Notes under the pieces: generated by a model
Told to the model about the DNA's origin: nothing
What the model saw: the letters and a program-made list of their open reading frames with translations, nothing else
Database searches by the model: none
Shown here: one piece after another, positions 46,046 through 58,361 of the stretch
Layout: each line of letters starts with the position of its first letter
Numbering within the stretch: position 1 is the first letter of the stretch
Assembly: GCA_900660155.1 (NCBI GenBank)
Contig: CABFPE010000082.1
Span: forward strand, 1,471,819 to 1,535,818
DNA from: Hofstenia miamia
Taxonomy: Eukaryota; Xenacoelomorpha; Acoela; Hofsteniidae
DNA length: 64,000 nucleotides
Reading direction: 5' to 3'
Made by a program: the position numbers and the translations under genes

Positions 46046-47986
46046 CAAAATACATAAGACATCACAATATGGAATGGATCCGCGAAACACCACAAATTCT
46101 CAGTAAGCAAAACTAAAAAATGCCGAAATGAAGCAATGCGCAATTGTTATGAATCCAAGCAATCACGATATGTATAATGTATTGAATTGGAAGAACAACT
46201 TGTTTTTTGTGATTGTGATGGCCAAAATCCTCAATGAATTATGTTTTTTTCATTTAGCATAAAACATTTTGGAAAAGGCATCATTTTTCCAACCAGGTTA
46301 ATATTTGAAGATTGTTAGCAATCGATAATTTGATGTGGTTACTAAGTGAGGGAATATTGTCGAGACTTCTTTTGGACAAACATATTGACAGAAATATCTA
46401 AGTTTATGTGATTCAACTTTCATCATCCATAAGTTCAACAGTTTTTCATTGGACATTATTCAAAATTAAAAACATATAACTTGTCTTAGAACTGAAAAAT
46501 ATCTCTCATTGGAAGCAGTGACTATAGGAAAAACGATCTTGAACAATGTCATTACCTCAGAAAAAACCTACCTCAATTTCTGATAAATTACGATAAGCTT
46601 CCATGATATCCAAATTATTATGAGTTGGAAAGTTTTTTGAATTATCTGGTTGGCTTTCAAATGCAATAACAAGACTCCGGTTGTGCATCTCCCACAGTAT
46701 GAGGTGGTCTGGTTTATTGCTGCTACCAGCTTTCAACCGCTAAAATAGCATAAAGCTATACCCACTCTCAATTGTTTTATATAAATGATATATAAAGAAC
46801 TATTGAGGGGAAAGCAAAGTGTTATAATGATGTAGATTTTGTCAGGCATATAGAGGCTATTAAAGATTATCTGTCCTGACCAATTATTAGTAAATCATAA
46901 ATTTTCACTTGGTGGGATTTGATCCTCTTGTTTTTAAGTGCTAAAAAGTGGAAATTTGATTTGACCAAATTCATAGTATGAGTTTAATTATTTGCATGAA
47001 AAGTGCAATTTGGAACCAAAATACATAAGACATCACAATATGGAATGGATCCGCGAAACACCACAAATTCTCAGTAAGCAAAACTAAAAAATGCCGAAAT
47101 GAAGCAATGCGCAATTGTTATGAATCCAAGCAATCACGATATGTATAATGTATTGAATTGGAAGAACAACTTGTTTTTTGTGATTGTGATGGCCAAAATC
47201 CTCAATGAATTATGTTTTTTTCATTTAGCATAAAACATTTTGGAAAAGGCATCATTTTTCCAACCAGGTTAATATTTGAAGATTGTTAGCAATCGATAAT
47301 TTGATGTGGTTACTAAGTGAGGGAATATTGTCGAGACTTCTTTTGGACAAACATATTGACAGAAATATCTAAGTTTATGTGATTCAACTTTCATCATCCA
47401 TAAGTTCAACAGTTTTTCATTGGACATTATTCAAAATTAAAAACATATAACTTGTCTTAGAACTGAAAAATATCTCTCATTGGAAGCAGTGACTATAGGA
47501 AAAACGATCTTGAACAATGTCATTACCTCAGAAAAAACCTACCTCAATTTCTGATAAATTACGATAAGCTTCCATGATATCCAAATTATTATGAGTTGGA
47601 AAGTTTTTTGAATTATCTGGTTGGCTTTCAAATGCAATAACAAGACTCCGGTTGTGCATCTCCCACAGTATGAGGTGGTCTGGTTTATTGCTGCTACCAG
47701 CTTTCAACCGCTAAAATAGCATAAAGCTATACCCACTCTCAATTGTTTTATATAAATGATATATAAAGAACTATTGAGGGGAAAGCAAAGTGTTATAATG
47801 ATGTAGATTTTGTCAGGCATATAGAGGCTATTAATGATTATCTGTCCTGACCAATTATTAGTAAATCATAAATTTTCACTTGGTGGGATTTGATCCTCTT
47901 GTTTTTAAGTGCTAAAAAGTGGAAATTTGATTTGACCAAATTCATAGTATGAGTTTAATTATTTGCATGAAAAGTGCAATTTGGAA
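46046..47986. repeat. Tandem duplication, two copies of about 971 bp
   Basis: Copies 46046-47016 and 47017-47986 are almost identical; I noted one substitution (TTAAAGATTATC versus TTAATGATTATC). Each includes a minus-strand hATC remnant (about 46475-46545 and 47446-47516) reading FKIVFPIVTASNERYFSVLR. AAGTGCAA occurs at both edges, a microhomology that could have mediated the duplication. Confidence 0.93.
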
Positions 47987-48169
47987 ATGTTCATTCATAT
48001 TTTAATGCACAATATTGTTTGTTAAATTGAATTTTGCATGTAGTGGCAGCAAATCATGCATGATATTATTCTCTTCATTTTTAAATTTTGATATTTTGAC
48101 TTGTGTGTCTAAATTTAGAGGGGGCCATAGCCCCCTCTTGCCCCCCTAAATGGCGCCACTGAATAGCCG

Positions 48170-48700
48170 AAGGAATTTTTATTGCATTGAATTATCACAT
48201 TGAACAATCTGAAATCAGTGCTCAACGGAAATGGTCAAGAGCTACAATACTAAACCACCATCATAAAAAACAATAAAATCAATTTGTAGCAAATTTTTGG
48301 ATACAGGCTTTGTAATACACCTGGGCAAGTCCGGAAGACCAAAGGTAATTAATGGTGAGGAAGTTATTAAGACATTTCACTCGGCAAAAAATCACAGATT
48401 CTGAAGACTCCTGAAATGCGCCCATATCGATTAAGAATTTTGCAGAATTAAATGAAGAAGATTGGATGAGAGAATGTTAGAGAAAATGCAGTTGAGAGCA
48501 ACTTCTTCGATAAATTACATTTATCAGGCATGTCAATAAGCATATATGTATAGCATGGGGCTACCAAAACCCACATAATTCTGCTGAAATTCCGCGTACT
48601 TCTAAAATAAATGTCTAGGTGGCAATATCAGCTGTTATACTAATCGGACTTTCCTTTTTTTGTAATGATTGAATTAAATCTGCGGGTTTCTGCCTATTTT
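48170..48700 (+). pseudogene. mariner/Tc-like (DDE_3) transposase remnant
   Basis: Frames give a helix-turn-helix tail (LGKSGRPKVINGEEVIKTFH, near 48310-48390) and, after several shifts, HVNKHICIAWGYQNPHN and SKINVWVAISAVI (near 48520-48650). These resemble the region after the first catalytic Asp in IS630/mariner-type transposases with the VNxxNxRxW pattern. The hAT at 45412-48169 sits just upstream and may have split this element. No TIRs found. Confidence 0.6.
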
Positions 48701-49589
48701 AAATGACTAGTATATCTTCGAACTCAAACGAAGGCGTTGTTTCCAAACTTCTTACTTTCAACAGATGAAGCCCCCCCCCGGTTGGTGTCAAGACCTTAGC
48801 TTTCGATTTCATTATATGGGCTATCTAAAAAATGAGATTTATTCTCATCCACTTGCAAATATTGAATATAATTAAAAACAGGCAATTACTGAAAAATGCT
48901 ATCCAATACATTGAGATGTTTTGGTAAGAATTATTGTAAATGCAAAATAACGAATGGAATTTTACATTGCCATTTTCAACATGACCCTTGACAATTTAAA
49001 TTTTTTTTTCAGTTATATAAATAAACTTTCCGATTTACTTTAGTTCTATATTATGAAGAACTAGTAATTGAAATCATGGAGCTACTTAATGAACCAAGTG
49101 TATCCGTGGATCGTTTGTACTTGACCCGTGACACTCGTTTTCAACAAAATTAAAAATGAAGGCTTTTTCTTACAATTTGTAACACCTTGGCCGATAAGGT
49201 TTAAATATAGCACCTATAACTAGGTTAGTTTCACGTTTTACTATTTTAATACAATTGTTGAACTAATTAGGCCTACTTAGATGAGCCAAACTTTGAAATT
49301 CGATTTTTCGGCACACATTATTGATTGCTAGAGTTTCGTGTCAATAAAAACATTTAAATAAGGTTAGTCGTTAGTTTCACTTTTGAACAATTAAGCCTAT
49401 TTTTGAACTGATTATTTTGATGAGCCGCACTTTGGAATATGATTTTTTGGTTCACATCGATTAATTTTTAGCTTTTTGTCAAATTTTTTGCGGGTCATGC
49501 GGAAAAACAGACTCATCCGTGACCCGCCAGAACTAGTGACCCATTTGACCCGTAACCTGCATGGCTTACGGACACCACTGTAATGAACA
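48701..49589. other. Unassigned sequence
   Basis: Includes a C-run (about 48769-48779). GTGACCC-type words in both orientations are scattered at about 49120-49560. No gene recognised. Confidence 0.4.
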
Positions 49590-52320
49590 CCCTGTGAATG
49601 GTTATTGACTAAGCCAAACTATTAACCGTTTCACACTTCATGATGTTAAAGGAAGATTGCTCAATACAAAATCCTTAGCAGAATGGATCTGAAAAACTCC
49701 TACCATCAGGTGAAATTGAATGTTCGCGATCGTATTTATACTGCCTTTGAATCTGGAGGTAAATCTTTCCAATTTCCGTCCCCTTATTGTAAACGAATGG
49801 TGTGCCGGCATTTCATGTATTAAGAATATACTTGTTCTTGATAATAATCTTACTGGAACAGTGGCATATTTAGATGACATAACGATTTGTGGCAACCATC
49901 AAAATGAACATGATACTAATCTCGAAGCCTTTATGGAAGTATCTAGAACACACAATGTAACCGTAAAGAATAAAAGTGCGTTTTTTCTGTTAAATCTGTA
50001 ATTCTACTTGACTACAGAATTTCTAATGGATTAATTGAACCTGATCCCGAAAGAGTTCGCCTCTTCTCAAATTACCAATTCCACGAGATATGTCTAGCTT
50101 TGTAGAGTCATTGGTATTTTTGCATATTATGCAGAGTGGATTCCAAAGTATTCCGAGGACATTCGTTCTTTAATTTAAACTACAAGCTGTCCATTATCAC
50201 ATGATGCTGCAAATGCTTTCAAGAATATAAAATCAGTTTTTTAGGTGTGACTCGGCAGCCTGTTGATGAACGGCTAACATTTTCAGTTGAAATATGCATT
50301 AAAACAAAATTGAGCCTCAGTTGCTTTTTTGCAAAAACATTAAATTGTGGTGAACGTTGCTATACTACAGTAGGAAAGAAAAAGAAGCTTATGCGATTTT
50401 AGAATCTTTAAAAAAGTGGAAACATTGGCTCCTGAGACGAAGTTTCAATCTCATAACGGATCAAAGATCAGTTTCATTTATGTTCAACAACAAAACGCAG
50501 AGTAAAAAAACGACAAAAATCACACAATGGTGGATCGAATTGGCGCCACTTCATTACAACATTGTGCACCAACCAGGAAAAATGAGCTCTGCTCACAATA
50601 CTTTAATTCCAACTGTTTATGGTGCCATTGGAATAATTCTCATATGGATTTGAATGCCGCCCTTTGTCATCAAGACGTAACACGAATGCATCATTTCATT
50701 TGTACGAAGAATCCGCGATACTTGATGGAAGACGTAGAGAATATTTTTCATTCTCGTGCTTATTGTGTATAAGTCAAACCATGATTTTACAATACTCAAT
50801 GTCCTCCTTTAGTAAAATCAAGAAAGCCTTTTAAAACTTGATATCGACTTAAAGGGTCCTTTGAAGTCAAACTATCAAAATATATATCTATTAGTAATCA
50901 TTGACGAATATTCATGTCTTCCATTTGCTTACCGGCACTAGCGTAGCCGAGATCTTGGCTATTAGTATACTTCTTGTGATTCAATGAATCGAGGATGAAT
51001 CTAAGGAAAGCATTACATTTGTTTGAAAATGGCGCTCATCATATTAAAATTTGTTAATTAAATATAGTCGGGCGCATTGCGGATCACAAAATTAGCGGGC
51101 GACAGCTATCCTACACTTAGAATATTTTCATGCTGAATCGCACATTTTCTGTAACTTGTATAAATCGTTTATTATGAATAATGCTTTCAGCTGAGGTGTT
51201 TGTGAAGCGAATTAAAAATCCGGACATCAAAATTACAAATGTAATTGATTCGAGCAGGATGCAACAAATAAAGGAAAATCGATTCTGACTTGTTCCAGTT
51301 GTAAAGACCATAATTGAATGTGGACGAAATGGCTTAGCATTACGAGGTCATCGGNNNNNNNNNNNNNNNNNNNNNNNNNNNNNNATTCTGGTCACTTCAG
51401 TTTGATTGAGCCACAAGAATGTGACGGTAATTTTCGATCACAAATTTAGTGAAAAACATCGTAAGATATTTTTGAAATGAACAGCATTTGTAATTTTATT
51501 TATCATTTTTTGTGGAATGATCATATACTTGCATGTTATTGCATTAACATCATATTGAATACTGCACTATACTTTTGTTCACCTTTTCAATGCATTCATT
51601 CATTATATACACTGCTATATATATGGTGTCATTCTTGTATCAAATTGCTTTACTGGTCATTTTAGCTAATATATTACAAAATCTGAGTGTAAACTGATAA
51701 TAATCCGCCATAACTACTCGAGAATATAATGTGCATGTATATACTATTACTATGCATAAGTATATTTATACATGTACTTAAAAATCGAATTAGTATGGAT
51801 GAAATTTCAAATTTTATATCTTAAATTAAACCAATTCAAAATACGAAATCATAAACAAAGTATATGGATAAGATTACAGGATATATGATCATAATGATAA
51901 ATTATATTGAAATATAACAAATTATGGTCCGCCCCCCCCCGAACGCAAATCCTGGCTACGCTAGTGCTTACCGGTGTCCTGATATGACTAAAAATATTGC
52001 TATGAAGTGTCTAATTCAATTGTTTCCTATTTTTGAATTACCTTCATGTATTTTTCAGATCGTGGTGCATCTTTTATTTCGAGACTTATTAATAACTAGA
52101 GGAATTTCTTCTAGTCATACAACACCAAATTACCCTCATGGTAATGGCGAGTGTAGGCGCTACAATCAAATCCAGTGGAAAAGTGTAACTTTTCCTCTAT
52201 CATTTTGGCAAGAAGTCTTACCAGATGTTATGCATTCTCTGTTATCCCCTCCAATCAATTGCACGCGTCATGAGCACATGTTAAATTCTGAGTGTAACTC
52301 CGCGGTAATACTGCCGAATA
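49590..52320 (+). pseudogene. Ty3/Gypsy pol fragment (RT, RNase H, integrase) split by a hAT
   Basis: In order: YKILSRMDLKNSYHQVKLN (RT, near 49655-49715); AYLDDITICGN with the YLDD box intact (near 49866-49898); the connection region with several stops; RNase H with YYSRKEKEAYAILESLKKW and NLITDQRSVSFMF (50357-50490); HYNIVHQPGKM; an integrase N-terminal piece; the integrase core with YLLVIIDEYS (near 50886-50915). The hAT at 50936-51966 then intervenes, and the core resumes with TKNIAMKCLIQLF, ITRGISSSHTTPNYPHGN and GECRRYNQ. Several frameshifts and stops. No LTRs found; the 5' and 3' ends are missing. Confidence 0.9.
50928..51974 (+). mobile_element. Short hAT with perfect target duplication, inserted in Gypsy integrase
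   Basis: CTTACCGG at 50928-50935 and 51967-51974. TIRs CACTAGCGTAGCC (50936-50948) and its exact inverse (51954-51966). The interior has a plus-strand transposase remnant: VFVKRIKNPDIKITNVIDSS, then VVKTIIECGRNGLALRGHR just before a 30-N gap (51355-51384), then SGHFSLIEPQECDGNF. This is the N-terminal region of DUF4371-type hAT transposases. The catalytic core is absent. A C-run lies near the right end (51932-51940). Confidence 0.93.
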
Positions 52321-53413
52321 CTGCCATAGCGATTTGCACAATTGCGGTGGTTAGCGATAAAATTTATAACAACGTTATAACGTGTTTTGTATTAAGATTT
52401 AACATCTCTAAGTATTGCTCAAAAAATGTTTCTGAATCAAAATATTAAAACTAGTTTTTACATATTTCTTTAAAAATTTGATACTACCCAAATAAAATTG
52501 AACGAAATGACAAAATACCTAAGAATTTATCTTTAAGCTGTTCTACGAATGATCTATAACCCTAAAAAACAATTCAGAAACATCTATTTTTTCTTGCGAT
52601 GATAAAATCGCCATTGTTAAGGTTTAGAACGGTAAAATTTCATTTATTGCGGTGTTTAGAGGTGAAGCTTTTTTCTCTGCGGTGAAATAATTTTACAAAA
52701 CCTGTACCGCGCTCATCTCTAGTATACACTTATAAATGGTATCTTTTATTATTGTTACTTCATCAAATACATGGTGTATTCTCGTTTCATAATAACTATT
52801 AAGGATCGAATTAAATAAATAGTTTATTGGAACATCAGAGAGTTGAATTATATTTTCAGAATTTTAAATAAAATTGTACCTGTTTATCCAGTTAATTGTT
52901 ATCTAATTCATATTTCGCAGAAACAGAAAGTAATGCAAATATTTAAAGACAAATAGGCTATGTAGATAAATTTGATTCTAAGAGCATTTTTATTTTACGA
53001 ATTAAAAAAATTGTTGATCTAAAAATCTTAGTTTGTTAACCGTTTTATCATAAATATAAAAGGGTTTGTCAGTTGATCTGGTAGTTTTTCCTAGAGTTTT
53101 TCAACATGTGTAGGAATAAGAGATGGGGAAATGTGCACGCTTATTGTCAACTACCCACCACATCCCACTAGCATTGTGTCCTGCCACATAATCACATGTT
53201 GACATCAGCCCCATATTGTCCCACTCTTTATTTCTACAACCTTAAATTGAAGCACTAAAAATTCTGCTCAAATATTTGCAATATCTTATTCACCAACATT
53301 TTAAAAATTTTCAAAACACTAAATCCCATCATCACTTCCAAATAATTTGAATTTCTACTACTTAGAAAAAACAATCTCTTTTTAACAGAAATCCAATAAC
53401 ATGATGCAAATAA
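52321..53413. other. Unassigned sequence before the LINE
   Basis: No protein motif. GCGGT-containing words (52344, 52649, 52679) and CCTGTACCGCGCTCATCTCTA (52700-52720, reading inward TAGAGATGAGCGCGG) suggest one end of a small hAT, but the partner was not found. Confidence 0.35.
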
Positions 53414-53649
53414 ATGACTGGTCGTGTTTGTTTAAAGGACTTGCTACAATGTAATGAGAATGATAACATTACATGCATGCTATGCAAAAACGTAACTCTA
53501 CACTATGCATGCCTTGGTCTTAACAAAAAATTGATTAATACATTGGGAAAGAGATCCAGTGCCACGAAAAATGGAGTTTTAGCTTGGATCTGCGAGGAAT
53601 GTACCACAAATCAACACAAACTTGTTGGGCTAGAAAATCCTATAGGGTA
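53414..53649 (+). pseudogene. LINE ORF1 N-terminus with PHD-like zinc finger
   Basis: The frame encodes CMLCKNVTLHYACLGL followed later by AWICEECTTNQ, the C-x2-C ... H-x2-C ... W-x-C-x2-C core of a PHD-like finger, as found in ORF1 of several CR1/Jockey-type LINEs. The frame is interrupted after GLENPIG by the pogo-like element at 53650 and resumes at about 55950 with SIEENINELRGNLTKLK. A start at 53414 is possible but the true 5' end is unknown. Confidence 0.7.
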
Positions 53650-55947
53650 AGGTGGGGCGAATTGGACAATGCTGACTGAAACTGTTAATTCCATGCTCTG
53701 CCGAGATGATTGAGGCAGTAGATGAGCTTGATTGGATAATTGATTGACACATATTAGTCTCGTAGTTCATTATTGAGCAGTTGTGACCATTAAGCATACA
53801 GCAAATCAGCTTTGTACATTCCACTATTTACTTGTTCATAGTGCATTGTTGCATTTGATAGCTTTTACACAACGATTGGCAGAATGCAGAGGTAAGTTAA
53901 CATCAGTTTCTTATTCGCAAATATATACTTACATCTGATTAAAATGCTAAAACCCCTCACTCAGACACTTTCCATATTACATGAAGGCATTTACACATAT
54001 TTTTTGACGGGGCTAATTGAAACACTTAATTTTGCGTTCATTTAGATGGTCAGAAATTACTAATGAAGTCCAAAGAACTTTTAAAACAAGCACTGTTAAC
54101 TATCAAGAAAGGGGAAATTCGCATTTCTGATGCTGTTCAAGAATAAGGGATCCCCAGAAGGACCATTTTTCGAAAAATTCAGAGACAAAATTTGGGAAAA
54201 CGAGAAGTCACCCTATTTTCACCTGAACAAGAGCAAATTTTGATCAAACGAATTTTAACATTGCCAAGCAAAGCTTGCCTCTTTCTGTGGAAGTTGCACA
54301 AGTGCTAATATACAAGTACGCAGCTATTTTAGGGGAAGGAAGAAAATAACATTTTTGCCTGAGAAATGGGTGAGCAAGAATTGATGGTTGAACTTTCCCA
54401 AAATATATCCCAAAATATCCTTCAGAATAGCTGAAAATATTTCTTCTGCGCATCCAGAAGCATTCAATGTCGACCGTGTGATTTGTTTTTTTCAAGAAAT
54501 CGAAAGGCATCTAACAGACTGCAATTTAGTGAACCTGCCCGCCAGAATTTGGAATTGTGATGAAACAGGCCTTTTAAACATTCCAAGTAAAAGTGTCAAG
54601 GTGATTGCAAAGAAGGGGGAGCCTCTTGTGCTGCAAATTCAGGTGTCTGAACAAGGTACTCTTACTACACTCTTACCTTACATAAATGCAAATGGGACCT
54701 TTATACCGCCATTTCTGATTTTCAAGGTTTCTACTCTTCCTGACAGCTTCATGTACACTGAGGCTGCTCGATTAACTCATTGATTCGGAGTTATTTTTGA
54801 GAAAATTTTAAGCATTTTCAGGAGTTCAGAAGCGAGCCAGAGGAAGGATGCGCACTCTTCATGGATAGTCACTTTTCCCATTTAACAATTGAAGCCCTTG
54901 AGTTCGCGAATCCCAACAATATTGACCTGGTATGCCTTCCGCCTCACAGTAGCCATAGACCTCAACCTTTGGATACACATTTTAATCATCCTCTGAAGGT
55001 TTTATGGGGTAAAAATTTTAGGTTGTTCCTACAGAATAGCGAGAAAGTAATTCTGTCTAAATTCGATTTTGGGAATGTTCTTTGCCAGACCTGGAATGAA
55101 ATGCGCACTCGTGGTTCTCTAATTCGCTCCGGATTTGACTACTGTGGACTTTTTCCGGTCCGCAATCCAACCAAACCAGCTGATTTTTGTCACCAGAAGA
55201 CGTTTGTAAAGGACCCGGAAGAATTCACTGCGAACTCCGTGTAACTCCAGTCTGGACAAAACGAAACACGTACAAGCATGATTACTCCAGTAACACCCCC
55301 ATTACCTGACAGCAGTGTTTGCTTACGTAGGTTACTACCAAGTCCGAAAAAGCAGAAAATCCCAGATAGTCCACGCCTCACACAGCTGTTGATGTTTCAA
55401 CACCAGAAATGATCAGCATTAAGAAAGAAAAAGCAGCTAAAATATCCAGAACTGCAGCAAACAAGGATGGGAAGTCGGTTTCTAAGACTTAAAAGAGGTG
55501 CTTGAGACTAACTAAGGACCACTGGGTTTGTATGGTGTGCTTTGCAGAATTTGGAGATCAGCAGAGACACAAGTGCACATCATGCAAGCATTGGGAGTGT
55601 GAAGCCTGTTTTGGGGATGATTCTTGCGCAAATTGTGAATAAATTTGTAGAAAAATCCTCATTTGTTTGAATAAATTTTTTTCATATAACATTCCTGCCA
55701 TAATATACATGTTTCTGAAACAAAAGTTTTTTGTCCAATTCGCCCCATTTGAGTCCAATTCACTCCTCGAGAGAAACATTATTTGGGTTCTTCTGGCAAA
55801 AACACACGAATAACTGAAATCTCATTGCTCCATGATTTGGACACGTGTAGGTAGGTTCTAAGATTCGACAAATTATATAGTTGTCTATGTGTCATAAAGA
55901 GCATGAAAATATTCATTCTCAGAAAAGTTGTCCAATTCGCCCCACCT
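53650..55947 (+). mobile_element. pogo-like transposon with perfect TIRs and TA duplication
   Basis: TA at 53648-53649 and 55948-55949. TIR AGGTGGGGCGAATTGGACAA (53650-53669) is matched exactly in inverse at 55928-55947. A related internal word, GTCCAATTCGCCCCATTTG, lies at about 55735 with GTCCAATTCACTCC after it, likely subterminal binding sites. One decayed DDE_1-type transposase gene lies inside. It splits a LINE ORF1, whose frame continues on both sides. Confidence 0.95.
54058..55640 (+). pseudogene. pogo/DDE_1-type transposase with C-terminal Cys-rich domain, broken
   Basis: In order: an N-terminal psq-type helix-turn-helix (LLTIKKGEIRISDAVQE, then a stop, then GIPRRTIFRKI, 54085-54182); DDE_1 core with first Asp in WNCDETGL (54558), second in MDSHFSHLTIEAL (54864, with Ser where Gly is usual) and third in RPQPLDTHFNHPLK (about 54970), so the DDD residues survive; then a Ser/Pro-rich linker and a C-terminal segment WVCMVCFAEFGDQQ, HKCTSCKHWECEAC, CANCE (55520-55640), a zinc-binding-type Cys cluster. 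At least one stop (in the helix-turn-helix) and two or more frameshifts (near 54360 and 54784-54860) make it non-functional. Confidence 0.87.
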
Positions 55948-55949
55948 TA

Positions 55950-57075
55950 CTATATGTAGCATTGAGGAAAACATAAATGAGTTGAGAGGGAACCTTACAA
56001 AGCTTAAAACAGGGATGAAATCATCATCTCAATCAGTACAAATTGGTAGTAACCTATAGAAAATCGAGAGGATTTCAAATGCACTTGAAAGCCTGGAGGG
56101 TGAAACTGCACTCAATGTAAAAGTAAATGAAATTGTAGAGGATAGTGACAATGATTGGAATAAGCTAAGTGATGTTTTTACATTTCTTGGATGTAGTACT
56201 GAATCAATTGCTAACATACGTAGAATTGGTAAACCTAGTACAAAAAGAGGACCTAGAATGATAACTATTACTTTCAAGTCAGTTTAGGAGGCGAGAAGTA
56301 AATTGTTACCTCTATATACAAACTTAAGGGATATACAAAATATCGTATATTTGGTCTCAAAAGACTTAATCTGGTATTTACAGGAATTGGAAAAAAAGCT
56401 TCTTAGAAAGAGATGGGAACAGATCCAGTCTGGTTGTCAAAGAAAGAATTTTAAAATACGAGAAATGATGTTATATAGTGGTGGAGTTGAGGTAAATTGT
56501 GCTTGACTTAAGAAATATCCGAAAATCTTATCTTTAAATAGTCAATCTATTGCTATGAAGATGGACTTGTTTGATCATTATGTTCGTACTAGAAGCCTGA
56601 TATTGTAGCTGCAAGTGAAACATGGCTAAATAGTAATCAAGGGAATTCCCATCAAATGTGAAATGGATAGTAGAAGAGGTGGTGGCGTTTGTGTTTGGCC
56701 TAAGAATACGGTTGGGGCATTAAATCCAGTTTTTATGGGGCGTCAACATCTTGAAATAGAAGCTGTTGCCATTGACCTTGTTGATCTCCGTATACTATTC
56801 ATATGTTTATATATTCCGCCTTACCTACCGGCAATTGCATATAAAAAACCTGCTTGATTTCCTTGTAGAAGAAGCACATGATTTCTTATGTTGTAACAGA
56901 AATCATTCACTGATCATCTGTGGTAAACTTAATAATGAATTCATAAAGAAACATTTAATAGATTTACAGAACCAACTTCAATGTTGTAAATAAGATCACT
57001 GCGCCAACACACTGTGGTAATTCGTTGGATTGCATCGTTGTTGATACTTCTATAGCTGATTGATGCCACTCTTAC
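55950..57075 (+). pseudogene. LINE ORF1 C-terminus and ORF2 AP-endonuclease
   Basis: Continues the LINE after the pogo insertion. The ORF1 coiled-coil/RRM-like part (ENINELRGNLTKLK, LESLEGETALNVKVNEI, RRIGKPSTKRGPRMITI) runs to about 56505. ORF2 then begins with ILSLNSQSI (about 56525), followed by an endonuclease with SETW-like (KHG) and RGGGVCVWPKN (about 56671-56705), YIPPYLPA, and NSLDCIVVDTS near 57020-57050. Several stops. It is cut at 57075 by the solo LTR. Confidence 0.8.
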
Positions 57076-58357
57076 TGTAGAATCTCGCCAACCTTCCTAC
57101 TAGTAAGTCTTAGCTTAATTTAGGAGCTGCTGTGACAATTGGTTCCTCCTTAGATAGTACGGTAGGTGACAGACTCCAATCTCCATCTCTCTTCTTTGAG
57201 TTCTATTGTTTAGCCGTTCACTGATTAAACTATTATCTCATTGACTAACATTGATACGAAACTAACAACTATTATTTTAGATCCCAGACACGAGACAGAG
57301 GGTACAAAGTACAGGATAGGCTTACCTGACCTGCAACAAAGCACAAAAGAGGAATCGAAGAACTACGCTACAACGAGTATTTCCATGTGATACTGAAACA
57401 TCGATAGAGACACCAACCACAATTCAGATGACTCAGTGTAATGGAATAGTGTGCATGAGTACGATAGTGATAATGTGTGATACCGTATGAATTTAATGTA
57501 TTGATTGTTCTTGTTATCAACAAAGTTGTCTAATAAAGGAATCTCGCAACCGGGATGCACTAGCTTGTTATGAGTTCGTACATATAATAACCTTACATAT
57601 AAATAATTACATGCCAACTTAGAGTACATGTGAACAATCAATACGGTCATGACAAAAGGAATGAATTGATAGTCCGTCAGTCCACTAGTAATCATATGCG
57701 ATAAACTCTGTCCAAGATAATACAAACAGATCTTGTAATTTCCTAATGTAACTAGATGTAATAGCATAATGTAATAAATATTGTAATACGAACAACGAAC
57801 GATAGGAAAGCTAATACGAGTAAAAACCCCTATTCTTACACCTAACCTATGAGCATCTCGGGTAAGCACCGGCTATACACGATGCACCCGTTAACTGGAG
57901 TCGTGAACCACCGTCTAGAATACCCGAGAGCTCGAACGTTTTAGCTTTCCATTCTATTAAATAAAATAACCTGATACAAAAACGTAAAGTAAATCCAGTA
58001 AATTCAATTCATCACCAAAATGATCAATTACACAATTTTTATAGTGAAAAATTAACAAACAATCAAATATTTGACTAGTACCTGCTAATTCCAGTTGTTG
58101 ACAATTTCAAACGCTTTAAATTTCGTTCGTCTGCTGATTACACACTTCTGCCTTAATTAGCAGTTGTGATTTAGGTCTAGTGCCTTTTTGCCAAATTAAT
58201 TAATATCAAAAATTACTGCATTATAAATTTACAAATAACTAATTAATCATAATCATATGTTTTTACAATTAATATTTTATTTTAATATTCAGTCTTAGTT
58301 TCTTCTTCCTTTTTTCTTAATTTGACCACATATGATTCAGATTACGATTACGTTACA
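57076..58357 (-). repeat. Solo LTR, copy 2 (full length), inserted in LINE ORF2
   Basis: Flanked by TTAC on both sides (57072-57075 and 58358-58361). On the minus strand it begins TGTAACG and ends TTCTACA, the same family as 1536-2462, with about 1.28 kb total and a segment missing from copy 1. The LINE reading frame remains on both sides. No coding or primer-binding site is associated. Confidence 0.85.
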
Positions 58358-58361
58358 TTAC

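Larger units (their letters stand above)
45412..48169. mobile_element. hAT-like element with perfect 8-bp target duplication
   Basis: AATAGCCG at 45412-45419 and 48162-48169 flanks CAGTGGCGCCATTT (45420-45433) and its inverse AAATGGCGCCACTG (48148-48161), a perfect 14-bp TIR. Near the right end, AGAGGGGGCCATAGCCCCCTCT-type sequence (about 48116-48137) forms a strong hairpin. The interior holds a piggyBac-like end (45466) and a 971-bp tandem duplication whose minus strand encodes a decayed hATC motif (ASNERYFSVLRQV). It is non-autonomous now. Confidence 0.93.

Noticed and set aside
52700-52720. Right end of a small hAT (inward TAGAGATGAGCGCGG)
   Set aside because: No matching left end with an 8-bp duplication located.
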